From Datura wrightii (Eukaryota > Streptophyta > Magnoliopsida > Solanales > Solanaceae): a DNA stretch of 64,000 bases. The notes beneath the pieces are model-generated. The model was not told the origin of the DNA and did no database searches. It worked only from the letters and a program-made list of their open reading frames with translations. The translations under genes and the position numbers were made by a program. Shown piece after piece: positions 37,140 to 49,090 of this stretch. The stretch lies in the NCBI GenBank assembly GCA_035772735.1, contig JASDFA010000010.1, forward strand, positions 136,031,001 through 136,095,000. The letters run 5' to 3'. Numbering within the stretch: the stretch's first letter is position 1; each line of letters starts with the position of its first letter.

Positions 37140-37359
37140 AATGGCATGTATAGTGTGCAATGTGGATATATGATTGGTCTTCAGACATTTTATATGATAT
37201 GTGAGTCTATTGTTGATAATTTATCTCAAGAATGTGACTATGATATGATATTAAACTGTGATGACTTGTTTGAGAGATTGTGTATATGATAATGTAAATA
37301 CCTGTGATGAATGTTTAGTAAAGTGATCACACACCGTTAAAAGCGATAACGATTATATT
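37140..37359 (+). repeat. Probable E1-family LTR fragment
   Basis: Aligns with E1's LTR near 6518-6570 (ATGGTATGCATAG..., TTGGTCT..AGAC). Too short and diverged to call firmly. Confidence 0.45.
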
Positions 37360-39812
37360 TGTCACAACCCAGGTGGCCGTGATTGGTACCCACACTAACC
37401 CCCCAGTGAGGTGAACCAGCAAAACCTAATAGAAATCCCCAAATAACCCCAAAACAAGATATTCATGAAGAAAATAATTGTCGTATTCTTTAAAACAAAC
37501 CCTGAACCAATATACGGTGCAAACCAAAAACTAATAAAACCAATTTCTAGAACCTGATTGTCATTGCACCAGACGTCTATTTTACAGTACTAAGAAAACT
37601 AACAACTCAAAGGAAAACAAAATCTTCAAATGTTTGAAAAGAAAAGACATCTGCAACGGGAGAGTGAGTTGCAAGTCTGCTCACCTTCTCAATTCCGAAA
37701 CTTCTGCTCTACAAGTGAGGACATGAAGAACTGCCTAGCTCGAACTCTGCACTCAAAATATAAGTGCAGGGGTAGGATTCATATATTACACGGTACTGGT
37801 AGGCATCATCGGCCTACCCTAAATAATAACACATATACCGAGTAATAATAATATACGACCAGTTTACAACATTAAGGGAAGTACAACACAAATTCAGACA
37901 CTCTAGTTCTGCACAGGGAATAGTCGGCCTACTCATTGGATTGGGTCATTTTAGGTACAACAATCTCTTGACTGCGGCAGCAGTCTCGCTACAGTAGAAA
38001 TAGTTCCGCTATAGCAGTACTTCTTAGGCAGTAGCTCGTCATAGTTACAGTCTTCACAGTTTATCCATTCAACAATTCAATAGTTCGTCAATTCAGAAGT
38101 TTAGCATTGCACACACACTCCATAAATCTACCAGACATGTACAATTAAAATAATAATCATATCAACTATTAAGACCTACAAGTCCACAGTTAATCACGAC
38201 AACAACTACTCAAAATGTACACACGGTGAAAAAGTCATACTTAGAACTAAAGACATGTTCTTCGCTATCAATCACATCATAACAACGATACTTTACACAT
38301 TTTCTTAGCGCGTTCCTTATTCAACCTCATGAATATAAATGGAACTACAAAAACAACACACACAAAAATGACAAAACCAAGGGTAACATGACGGGCACAC
38401 ACCTCCTCCATCTCCCCCTAACACTCAACCACATAATTATGTACACACATGTAAAAGGGTTTTAATTTCTGCCCATTCAGTCATGACATGCAGGGTACTC
38501 TAGAAATTCACGTACTGTGCCAGCATGGCACCTGCTCCCACTCATATGCTCGTCCGGATGCTCCCCTCGGACACGAGCCACTCAATAATAATAGTTGCTC
38601 TCCCGAATGCTCCCCTCGGACACAAGCCACTCAATAATAATAGTTGCTCTCCCGAATGCTCCCCTCAAACTCGAGCCTCTCAATTCAAGATATAATAACT
38701 ATTTTAATCATTCTCAATTTTTATAAAACAACAAGTATGCAAGTCGTACACATTCATGTATACACGAATCTCTAATTCTCCATTCACATGATCAATTCAT
38801 GACAAGTAGTTCACTTCACAATTTCACATAAACTTTACAGCATACTGATCATTATTTTCTATTGACATGGTAATCATACTCATTCTCTAGAAAAAATCAT
38901 AACAAGGGATATCCGAAGACCTATCACATAAGATTATCACCTAAGCATACAAGTCATTAAGCAGGGTCTAACCCTCCAACCATAACCTACCTCGAATAAT
39001 CGAAGTTACCGACTTGTCTACTCTGTAGGAGCTTTTTCTTTTCTCAATGCTTTGGATAGCTCGAAATCTATACACATATAGTAATTAGATAATCACTCCT
39101 CAAGGTAGGGCCTAATTAGATCAAACCCCTCCCTTTTCAAGGCAATTTAATGGGAAACCGTTCCCTTCCACCTAGTTCTAGGTCCCCACCTTGTTTCACC
39201 CATCAATATAAACAAGATGAACCTTAGAAAGTAATCATTACCCAAAATTTAATAATCGAAACTTCCCATTACTCCCCCATCATTCATCCCCAATACATCA
39301 ACCTAGGGTTCTCTAGTTAAGATTTTCACCATTAATGGGCCCCCCTTAAGCTTCCACAATAAACAATACCCGATAAATGGGCTGGGGACATGAAACTTAT
39401 CTTTTCACCACCACTTTCTGCTATGGGGAAGAAATTGCTCTCAACTTTGATCTTTCACATTTTGGAAATAATGGGACTTAATCCTAGAAATCACACTTAA
39501 ACCCTTTTTCTTATTCCTGTCGTCCGCTACAACGGTCACATTTCCGCTTCAGCAGACCAGCTACAGCAGCCATAGTGTTGCTGCAGCGGTTCTAGCAGTT
39601 ACTCTCCAATTTCGCCATAAAGGGACTCCGAGCGCTACCACGGTCTCACCGTAGCGAGAATCCCACTACTGCAGCGGTCCCTCAAACCAGTAGCTACCTG
39701 AAAATACCCAATACCATATTTAGCTTATTTTACAACCTTCCTATCTCTCCCTTAGCCTTTTTTCCGTGTTCTAGGCCTTTAACCATCCCGTAACGACCTT
39801 CGGTTTGTTACA
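37360..39812 (-). repeat. 3' LTR of M2
   Basis: 2453 bases. Plus-strand bounds TGTCACAACCC to GTTTGTTACA. Has CTGCAGCGG-type clusters (37970-38035 and 39520-39690) and a 49-base tandem repeat. Confidence 0.85.
38541..38689. repeat. 49-base tandem repeat, 3 copies
   Basis: The anchor CTCCCCTC occurs at 38561, 38610 and 38659, exactly 49 bases apart. Units include CCACTCAATAATAATAGTTG. A diverged two-copy version is in E1's LTR at 6820-6910. Confidence 0.9.
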
Positions 39813-40469
39813 TCAAAAACCAATTGAAACATCGTTTGTCAATGAACGGTCTATACAAAGAAAGGGAAAAGTACTTACTAGATTCAATGAACAGCTGGGG
39901 ATACTTGATCTGCATATCAGCCTCGGTCTCCCAATTGGCTTCCTCAATCAGACGATTCTTCCACTAGACCTTTACTGTCAAAATCTATTTGGACCTCAAA
40001 TGACAGGTTCTCATCTAGCAGCATCGAGTCCCACTTGATGATATATGTTCCATCTCCATGGTACTTTTTCAGCATAGACACATGAAATGTCAGATGCACT
40101 CTAGACAATCCTGGCGGCAATGTTAGCTCATAAGCTACTTCCTCCACACGCCGGAGTATTTCAAATGGCCCAATATACCTTGGGCTGAGCTTGCCCCGCT
40201 TTCCGAATCTCATCACCCCTTCATAGGGGACACCTTGAGCAGCACTTGCTCCCCTCCCATGAACTCCATGTCTCTTACTTTCTTTTCTGCATATTGCTTC
40301 TGCCTACTATGAGCAGCTACCAGGAAGTCCTAAATTATTCAAACCTTTTCCAAGGACTCCTTTAACAAATCAGTCCCCCAGGGCCTCACCTCAAATGTAC
40401 TAAACAACCCAATTGGAGACCTACACTTTCTTCCGCACAAAGCTTCAAATGGCGTTATGCCAATGCTTG
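39813..40469 (-). pseudogene. pol: M2 pol C-terminus: integrase end and chromodomain
   Basis: The frame at 39944-40216 has MMRFGKRGKLSPRYIGPFEI, SRVHLTFHVSMLKKYHGDG and KWDSMLLDENLSFE, the link into a chromodomain. 40339-40469 carries the integrase end GITPFEALCGRKCRSP. Broken by stops between these pieces. The upstream part continues at 43060 after solo LTR S2. Confidence 0.8.
40465..40469. other. Target site duplication GCTTG (left)
   Basis: GCTTG before TGTCACACCC. The matching copy is at 43055-43059. Confidence 0.95.
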
Positions 40470-42818
40470 TGTCACACCCCGCCTTGGGGAGTATGACTAG
40501 CACCTGGTGCCCTACTAGGACCTGAACTGCTGGACTGCTAAGCCTGGGCACATCTGGTGCCTGGCTGGCTCTAACTCATATTTCTGGAAACAAAGAGCTA
40601 TATAACGGCTGTAAACACAGCCTCCGGCCCATTGGCCTATAGCCTCCTGTACCTGCACTGACAACTGACCAGAAACATATCAATTTAGGGAATCCTATGC
40701 GGGCCGACAAGGCCACCATACTGTCTAGTTATCTATAACTCAATCATGAAGTCCTAGAAAGCTACGTGACCGGCAAGGTCACCACTACTGGTAACTATGG
40801 CCCCACACGGCCAATATGAAAGAAACAGAAGTACTAACAGCTAAACAACTGCACGGCCTCACACGACCGGCTCGTCTGACCACAGGGAAACATACATAGA
40901 CTGTAAGCCTCTAGGAATAGCAATAGAAATAATCGGGACAGGGCCCCGACCTGCCCGTACTATACAACAAAAGAACTGAAATACACCTCTGGAATTCAGT
41001 CTCCGGATGACAGGAGCTGAATACTCGATCGCTGACAGGAATCACGTAGTATCGCCTGCTCGTCTATGAGTACCTGCAGGCAAGTAATGCAGCGCCCCAC
41101 CGGGCGTCAGTACCACTGGTACTAAGTATGTAAAGCAATAACTGAAAGAAATATCTGAAGATAATAATATAACTGATGAAACTGAAGTAGAAGGAATAGA
41201 TTAACTGTCTGATAATGTAAGTCATACCTTCTCTTAATCATACTGGAAGGAGTAGGAGTCATACCTGACGATTTATCATTCTACTGTCGATCTACTCGTA
41301 TCTACTGTAACACAGTATAACATATCATAACATATATAGCACACACAAACCTTACCCGGCCCCCATAAGTCGGGAGGTACAACCAGCACAGAACTTATAC
41401 CCCTACCCCGGTCATCCCATCTCCTATAACCTTGTAAGCATCCTGCCGGTCCCCTGAGTATGCACTTAGGCTTGCTGAGCCCCTGACTATAACTGTACCT
41501 GAGTCCGGAGGACTCCTGAATCAACACCCCGGGCGTATCCGCTCGATGGGGGTGTATAAGGGCCGACCAAGGCACAATATGGGGAAAACTGGCATCCCAT
41601 CTTCGTCCCCTGTGGGACGGCATGCCACTCCGTAGAGCGACGTATCCTCTTCCTCTGGCGGACGAGTCGATACAGCTATTAACCCTGGGTGGTCATGGAT
41701 GCTAGGTAATCCAACCCCAAACAATACAACAGTCTCAATAGTAATACTATCTGCATATACCACACACTGAAGCTAATGATAATAAAGTGTTTGTACATAC
41801 TGCATGCTGAACTGGTGATAGTGATATGTACGTATTTAATGCATGCTGAGGCTGGTAAATATATATATATGTATGAATATAGTCTCCTGCCAGACTGTTC
41901 TGGGGCTAATACTGAACAGGATATAGTGTTTCTGCTGAAAACCATGTTGTATACTGAGTTCCTATAGTAACATGATTTGCCATTTCTAATATGCTTTCTA
42001 ACCTTATTTTAACTTATCATTCTATTTCTGAGATGTCTTACCGATATTACATCGCTTTACTGGGTTTCAAATGAATACAATGATATCCTAACATTCTATG
42101 TCACATCGCACACTGAGCATACTGTGGAATTCCTAATACTTATACTAGAGTCTATATCATGCTGGCAAGTTACACGCAAGTTACAACTCGATGCTTCTAA
42201 TACCGTATCAACATTCGCAATAAATGTAACACTTGACTTTCGAACATCCTACTGGCCTTTAAATTACTATACTGTACCGATATTACTTAACTTGCCGAGG
42301 AAACTAGCTTTACATACCTTATTCTCGAAGTATCCGGTTGTCGGACGAGGCTCGGCCAGCACTTCAACTATTTCCTCCCAACTGCATTCATAAATATGTC
42401 AATTAATACTAAATACAACTTTATTTTAAAGAGCAACGTCACTTTCGATATAGTTTATAGCCTAAACTTAGGCTTATCGAAAGACGGTCGAAAACTCGCT
42501 ATTTTTCAGAGGTCCAGAAGGGAGAAATATTCACTTCACAGCTAGGAACACATAGACACTAATTTAGAGCAATTCCACTTACCTTAGCTCGGTGGCTCGA
42601 CGATTCGTCGGCCGTATTTCACGAAACTGAATCCGTAGGAATGCTCTCTCTCCTGATAAATACCTCAGTATCTGGAGTTAATTTGCGTTTGAACAATGTT
42701 TGGCAGCGTAATCGGACGAAAATTATATTATCTCCTTCGTTCCCCCTCCTTTTTTTGATTTCTCTCTCTGTTTCCTGGAAATTTCCTAAGTGTTTTAATG
42801 AACTAACCCGAAGTGGGG

Positions 42819-42827
42819 CTTTATATA
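42819..42827 (-). promoter_or_regulatory. TATA box in S2
   Basis: Minus-strand TATATAAAG, about 20 bases from the GC-rich inverted repeat. Confidence 0.65.
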
Positions 42828-42848
42828 CTTGGGCCTGGACAAGGCCAA

Positions 42849-42890
42849 CGTGTCACGGAGCCAACGCGGAGGCCTCTCCTCCGTGACACG
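42849..42890. repeat. Perfect 12-bp inverted repeat in S2
   Basis: CGTGTCACGGAG (42849-42860) and CTCCGTGACACG (42879-42890), with an 18-base spacer. The same arms occur in E2's LTR and, slightly altered, in AT. Confidence 0.9.
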
Positions 42891-43059
42891 CTGCCATCGC
42901 GGAGGGGTTTTGCCTCGGCTCCTTCCGCGATGGTTCGATAGGTTTCTTGTCCGATCTTTTCCCGGGCCTTTCTCCAGCACGTATGGCCTTCAAATATGCT
43001 TAACCAACGTGCGAATAGGTCGTCTAGGTGCCGGGAATTCTACGGGGTATAACAGCTTG

Positions 43060-45836
43060 AGTAGTAGTTATTGTTATAAGCGAGCTCTACCAAGGGCAAG
43101 AATTTATGCCAATGTCCCTCGAAGTCTATCACACATGGCCAGAGCATGTCCTTAAACACATGAATTGTTCATTCCGACTATCTGTCTTTCTGAGGATGAA
43201 AGGCTGTGCTCAAGTCCAACCTCGTACCCAACTCGGCCTGCAAGGTCCTCCAGAAATGGGAAGTGAATGCCCCTGTCTGATAAAATTGAAATAGGCACCC
43301 CATGTAACTGAATTACCTCCTTCACATATAGCTTTCCTAGTTTCTCAGCATTGTAAGTCACCTGGACTAGCAAAAATGAGCAAACTTGGTCAATCTATCC
43401 ACTATGACCCAAATTGAGTCAAATTTTCCCAATGTCTTGGGAAGACCAACTATGAAATCCATAGTTATCCTTTCCCATTTCCACTCGGGAAAAGGAATTT
43501 GCTAAAGTACTCCTCCAGGATTTATTTGCTCGTGCTTCACCTGTTGACAATTCAAAAACTGAGCAATGTAGTCCATAATGTCCCTCTTCATCCTTCCCCA
43601 CCAATGGTTTTTCTTTAGATTGTGGTACATATTGGTGACTCCAGGGTGAATGGAGTAGCTCAAGTTGTGAGCTTCTGCCAAGAGAATTTTAATTAGATCA
43701 CCAACTTGGGGAACACACACCTGTCCCTTTATTCTCAAGACACCTTCATCATCTAACACTACTTCCTTGGCTTCTCCCCGCAGAACTTTATCATCTTACT
43801 CAGCTTTTCATCTTCAAACTACCTGGTTTTGATTTCCTCTAGTAGTGAGGATTTAGCCTCAAGATTGGCTAGTATTCCACCGGTTTCGATCAACGACAAC
43901 CTTACCAAGGTCTTTGCCAAAGTCTGGACTTCTCTGGCCATCAGCCGTGGAGTAGCTTCTAAGCAAGCTAAACTGTCCATGCTCACCGTCTTCCTACTCA
44001 ATGCATCTGCCACCATATTGGCCTTTCCAAGGTGGTACAAGATGGTGATATCGTAATCCTTAAGCAGCTCCATCCCCTCTTTTGCCTCAAATTGAGATGT
44101 TTCTGGGAGAATACATATTGTAAGCTGCAATTATCTGTGAACACGTCACATTGAGCTCCATACAGATAGTGCCTTAAAATTTCCAATGCAAACACCACCG
44201 CTGCTAACTCCAGATTGTGCGGGCTGCTAACTCCAGATCGTGCGCGGGGTAATTCTTTTCATGAACCTTCAACTGTCTCAAGGCATAAGCAATAACCAGT
44301 CCTTCCTGCATTAACACAACACCCAACCCAGACCGTGAGGCATCACAGTAAACAACAAAGTCTTTACCTTCCACGGGTAACACCAGAATAGGTGTTGTGG
44401 TTAGCAGTCTTGAGTTTCTAAAATCTTGCTACGCATTCCTCTGAACACTGGAAGGGTACACCCTTTTGCATCAAATTGGTTAGTGTTGAAGCAATGGAGA
44501 CGAATCCCTTCACGAACTGAGGGTAGTAACTGGCCAGCCCCACAAAACTCTAGATTTCCGTCACATTAGTTAGCCTCGCCCATTTTGTGACCATCTCCAC
44601 CTTCTGTAGATCAACTTGCATTCCCTCGTTGGAAACCACATGCCCCAGAACGGAAATTGATTTGAACCAAAAGTTACACTTGGTGAACTTAGCATACAAC
44701 TGCTTCTCCTTTAGTGATCTCAGCACAATCCTTAGATGATTTTCATGCTCGTACTTGGTCTTAGAATACACCAAGATATCATCAATAAACACAATAATAA
44801 AGGAATCCAGGCAAGGTTTCAAAATACCGTTCATCAGGATCATGAACGTAGCCGGGCCATTAGTGAGTCCAAATGACATGACCAGAAACTCGTAATGCTC
44901 ACACCTAGTCCGGAGGGCTATTTGGGAATGTCTTCAGCCCGAATTTTCAATTGGTGATAACTGAACCTCAAATCAATCTTTGAAAACACTATCTCTCCCT
45001 ATAACTGGTCAAACAGATCATCTATTTGAGAAAGATGGTACTTATTCTGAATAGTTACCTTGTTCAATTGGTGGTAGTCAATGCACATCTGTATACTACC
45101 ATCCTTTATTTTTACAAAAAAATTCGAAACACCCCACGGTTCTTTAATGAGCAACACCTGCAACCAAAATCTATGTCACGGTCTGGTGGCATGTCGGGAA
45201 AATCTATAGGGAACACCTCTAAGAACTTACAAACAACCGTGTCCGACTCTTGGAAGGATCCTCTGAGCTAGTGTCTCGAATATGTGCCAGATGCGCTCAA
45301 CAACCCCGCTCTATCAACTTACAGGCATGAATATGAAAAATAAGTTTCTTAGGAGCAGGGCTACAATCCCCTTTCAACTCCAACCTGGACGACTCTGGAC
45401 CCGATATAGTAACGGCCTTAGCATAGCAATCTAGAATGGAATGGTAAGGAGAAAACCAGCTCATTTCCAATAGTATATAAAAATCAATGATGTATAAAAT
45501 CACTAAGTCTGCTAGAGTGTCAAATTCCATGAAATCAACAATGCAATCATGAACAACCCTATCCACTAACATAGAATCCCCAACAGGAGTAGACACACGG
45601 ATAAGAGTATTAAGGCCATCATACACAAGATCCAGACTCAAAGCAAAATAAGTAGACACATAAGAAAATATGGAACTTGGATCAAATAATGCCATAGCCA
45701 CTCGGTCACAGACAACGATAGTAACTGTAATGATGGCATCTGAAGCCTCTACCTTTGGTTTTCCAGGGAAAGCATAGAAATGGGCCTGATTACCTACCTG
45801 AGAACCACCCCACACCGGTTGGGCTGTGCCACTCAT
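43060..45836 (-). pseudogene. pol: M2 pol: protease, RT, RNase H, integrase, decayed
   Basis: Minus strand. Protease at 45297-45836 has MALFDPSSIFSYVS; the expected DPGS is DPSS, so the active-site Gly is lost. It continues with DFYILLEMSWFSPYHSILDC. RT at about 44450-45150 has MSFGLTNGPATFM and FIIVFIDDILVYSKT. RNase H/connection at 43819-44450 has YDITILYHLGKANMVADALSR. The integrase zinc region at 43502-43759 has HPGVTNMYHNLK and LNCQQVK; the first Cys of the CX2C pair reads Phe. The core at 43152-43373 has VPISILSDRG. Split by S2 and interrupted by stops and frameshifts. Confidence 0.85.
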
Positions 45837-47297
45837 CTAACTTCCTGGGTGCCACCTCTACCCACCTAAGCACGTCTTCTACCCTGCTGAACACCACCTC
45901 GAACAGCTTGTGGACCACGTCGAACAGCTGGCGGACCACCTATCCAAATTGTGGATGATCTAGATAGAATGCACTACCTCCCCTTCCAGCTGGGGCTGGA
46001 GCTCGAGGAGCTGGGTTAGGAATAGTCTCCCGCCCTATCAGAATCTAGGTCACCATCTACGGATGTGGCCATACTCGCCACACTCATGACAGACCTTCTC
46101 AATAACTGGTCTCTGAGCTGGAACAGAAGAAATAGGACAAGCCCCAAAATCAGAATGAACAATCTGAGTACCCGCAACTATACCTGACAGTCGCGAAGCT
46201 ATCACTGGTGGACCTTCAGCTAACACCTGCATCTTAGATTCAATAGAGCACATAGAGAAATCTTGTGGGGATGAAGCCTTCATAAGAACCACTGAAAGAA
46301 CCCACTCTCCGAGCCTTCTTCTCGGTATTTCTCACATAACCCTCCTGTCTCACCTCTTCAAACGACTTCATATACTCGACCACCTCCTGAAAAGTCTTAC
46401 CTGAGGAGACCATCTGATGAGCTGGTACCTGAAGACCCACATTAGGCCTTTAACAAACTACCTGACCCTTTCCTCCTCTGTGAGCAGTAAGGGTAGAGCA
46501 TACTTTGACAGGGAGTGAAATTGAGCCTCGTATGCAGCAACAGATAAGCTCCCCTGCTCAATGGTGGTGAACTCATACCGTCTCCTATCCCTTAGAGAGC
46601 GGGGAACATATTTCTCCAGGAAGATTGAGTAGAATTGGGTCTAAGTAAATGGTTGTGACCCTGCTAGTCTGCACTCCACAAAAGCCCTACACCAGACTTT
46701 GAATCACCCATCAACTGAAAGGTGACAAACTCTACACCGTACTTCTCCACAACCCCAATCTTATGGAGCCTCTCTTGGAAATTTATGATAAACTCATAGG
46801 TGTCCTCTGACTCTATGCCGTAGAAGGTGGGAGGCATCTGGGTGAACCTACGAAACAAGTACTGCTCCTCTTCTGTCATCACCAGTCCTGCTACTGGCCT
46901 CGGAAACATAATAACATTAGACATGTCATTAATTCACAGAGCCACAGTAGTTGTATGTTGTATCCTCAACTGCTATCCCACTAGAGTTTCTGGCACTTCC
47001 CCAGATCCCACAAGGCCACTTAGAAGGTTGAGGACCTGAGCTAGAACCTTAGAGGATGTTGGAGCGGCAAGAGCTTCTCCCTGCGTTGGCACCTCGACCT
47101 CAATAGCCACCCGCTCCTACACTATTGGTGGAGCAGGAGATGCAAACCTCCCCCTGACTGGAGCAGGAGCACGAGCCCCTCCTCTAGCCGCAGCGGGTCT
47201 CCAGCCTGACCTCTGCCCTTTCCTCTACCGCGAACTGTGGCTGCCACTGCTGGCTCGATTCTTCTTCTCTGTTGTCATTGGCGCGTGTTCTCACCAT
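45837..47297 (-). pseudogene. gag: M2 gag, decayed
   Basis: ATG at 47297-47295 (MVRTRANDN...), soon followed by stops. The capsid part at 46664-46924 reads FTQMPPTFYGIESEDTYEFI and YGVEFVTFQLMGDSK. A further piece lies at 46240-46440. The knuckle at 46050-46110 reads CHECGEYGHIRRW and then stops: the codon where the last Cys of CX2CX4HX4C belongs is TGA. Homologous to E1's gag at 8281-9998. Confidence 0.85.
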
Positions 47298-47498
47298 CTT
47301 GGAAAGAAAGAAGAGAAAGTTGTTAGGTACCAATTTGAATTACTAGATACCAGTTGGAATCAAGTAATAGCACAAAAGGAAAGAAAAAGGGAGTTTTCCT
47401 AAGGTTCTGCGGCCTCTAAAAAATAAGTTACAGATGTCCCACACTGATCCGTTAGACTCTGCTAGAACTGTCTTAGTTCAATAAGATCAATGAACCTA

Positions 47499-47510
47499 GC
47501 TCTAATACAA
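47499..47510 (-). other. Primer-binding site of M2, mutated Met type
   Basis: Minus-strand TTGTATTAGAGC, two changes from TGGTATCAGAGC, four bases from the LTR. Confidence 0.75.
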
Positions 47511-47514
47511 ACTT

Positions 47515-47565
47515 TGTTATTACCCAGGTGACCGTAATTGGCACCCACACTAACATCCCAATGGG
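47515..47565 (-). repeat. 5' LTR of M2, first 51 bases
   Basis: TGTTATTACCCAGGTGACC matches 37360 onward. Interrupted at 47566 by E3. The last five bases, ATGGG, should be E3's target duplication; its partner is outside the window. Confidence 0.8.
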
Positions 47566-49072
47566 TGATAACTCTCAAACCATACCTCCTACCGAAGTAT
47601 AAAGCGGACGTTGTCAATAAAGAATCCAACTAGAGGTTGGGGTCTATCCCACAGGGAATATGGAAGGATATAGAAGAATGCTAGTGCTTAAGCATTTTAG
47701 TCAATTATTTCCTAAGAGGGGGGTTTGTAAAATTAATAAGTAACAATGTTGAGAAATTGATGGTTGTTTCCAAATTAAGCAATTAACTAGGGTAAGTGTT
47801 CCCCGTGGATCCTTAACTACTTTAGGTTACACTAGCGATATATCCCAATACTTGTAGAACTAATAACTTTGGTTCATTCAAACGACCGACCAGTCCCTAT
47901 TGAATGACTATACTCAATCACTTGACCAAGTCTCATGAGCGGTTTCAAACTATCCGTTATCACTAAGTTCTACATTTAACTATCCTGCGACCACGGCTCA
48001 AGTTAATACAATGATCATCAAGATCAAGGCTCCATTGTAATTCTCTTTTGCTAATCTATACCTCTTAGACCTAAGCAAGTAAAGAATTTGGGCATGTCCT
48101 AACATTGCGCACTGTTAAGAAATGTTTAACCATGAAGAGAATACAATACAAGCATTTAGCATTGGTTTAGAATCACGTAGTGCAAACCCTAATTTGTCAA
48201 TTCACCATGGTTCCCACAACCCTAGTTGTGGTGGTTTTAGCCTATCATATTCATAATTAAGTTAATAGCATTCATAGACAAAAGCATAAATTAATACTTA
48301 CAACAATGACCGGAAAAACCTTCACTTGATTAATGCAAAAAATTCGGAAGAACAACTTTACAATTATATCTCAAAGTATGTGTTCTAAAACTTATTGTAA
48401 TCTTGAAAAAACTTCTATAAATAAAACTTCAAGACTTAAAAACCATTTCTAAAAACCTGGCTATTACATGAAAATAAAAGGGTATTTATAGTAGTAGATT
48501 TATGCTTTGCTTGTTCCTTGATGAATTTTACTTGGGATTTAAAGTTCCTTTTCCTAGTTGAAGTGGGATATCCATTTTTGGCCGTTGGAAACCTTTTCCG
48601 CATTGCCTCCTACAACTGCTGCATCTAGTGCTGCGTCGCACATGCTAACGCGCCCGGAAGGGAGTTGCTGCGCGCCTGCCAACTCGCAGGGAAGGGGCTG
48701 CTGGCACCTGCTGTAGTGTGGGAGAACTGGCGCCTTGCGCCTGCTGCAGTTCCTTCCACGGCCTATAGCGCCTAGGAAGGCAGTGCCTAGCACGACCTGT
48801 AGTGCCTTTCTTGATGTCGCGCTTGCGTGGCATTGCAGCATATATTTTTTTCTTCAATTCATACGTAGTGCATTCCTTTCTTCAACTTCATTCCAAACGT
48901 CTCAAACTCACCAAATCCATCAGTTTTAGCCCTGAAACATCTAATCACATGTGTTAGCCATTTTTACAAATATATAATATAAACACATGAAAAAACACAT
49001 AATTTGTTCTCAAAACATAGTAAAGTATGGGAAAAAATATGTCTATGAAGTGCGTAAATACGCCCTTCATCA
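47566..49072 (-). repeat. 3' LTR of E3
   Basis: 1507 bases, plus-strand TGATAAC to CTTCATCA. GC-rich stretch at 48600-48840 next to a TATA box. Confidence 0.9.
48482..48490 (-). promoter_or_regulatory. TATA box in E3 3' LTR
   Basis: Minus-strand TATAAATAC. The 5' LTR has the same at 52121-52129. Both lie just downstream (minus strand) of the GC-rich stretch. Confidence 0.7.
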
Positions 49073-49090
49073 GCACCCCACACTTAAACT
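49073..49090 (-). other. Polypurine tract of E3
   Basis: Minus-strand AGTTTAAGTGTGGGGTGC abutting the 3' LTR. Confidence 0.85.

Larger units (their letters stand above)
40470..43054 (-). mobile_element. Solo LTR S2
   Basis: 2585 bases from TGTCACACCC to GGTATAACA, flanked by GCTTG on both sides and inserted in M2's integrase. There is no internal domain, so it is a solo LTR left by LTR-LTR recombination. Its first ~100 bases resemble the G2 LTR. It carries the GC-rich CGTGTCACGGAG inverted repeat otherwise seen in the Athila-like LTRs. Confidence 0.95.
37360..47565 (-). mobile_element. Element M2: Tekay/Del-type Gypsy, minus strand, incomplete
   Basis: 3' LTR 37360-39812, pol 39813-45836 (split by solo LTR S2), gag 45837-47297, Met-type PBS, then only 51 bases of the 5' LTR (47515-47565) before E3 interrupts. 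Related to E1 in both LTR and protein. The rest of the 5' LTR must lie beyond the window. Confidence 0.85.
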
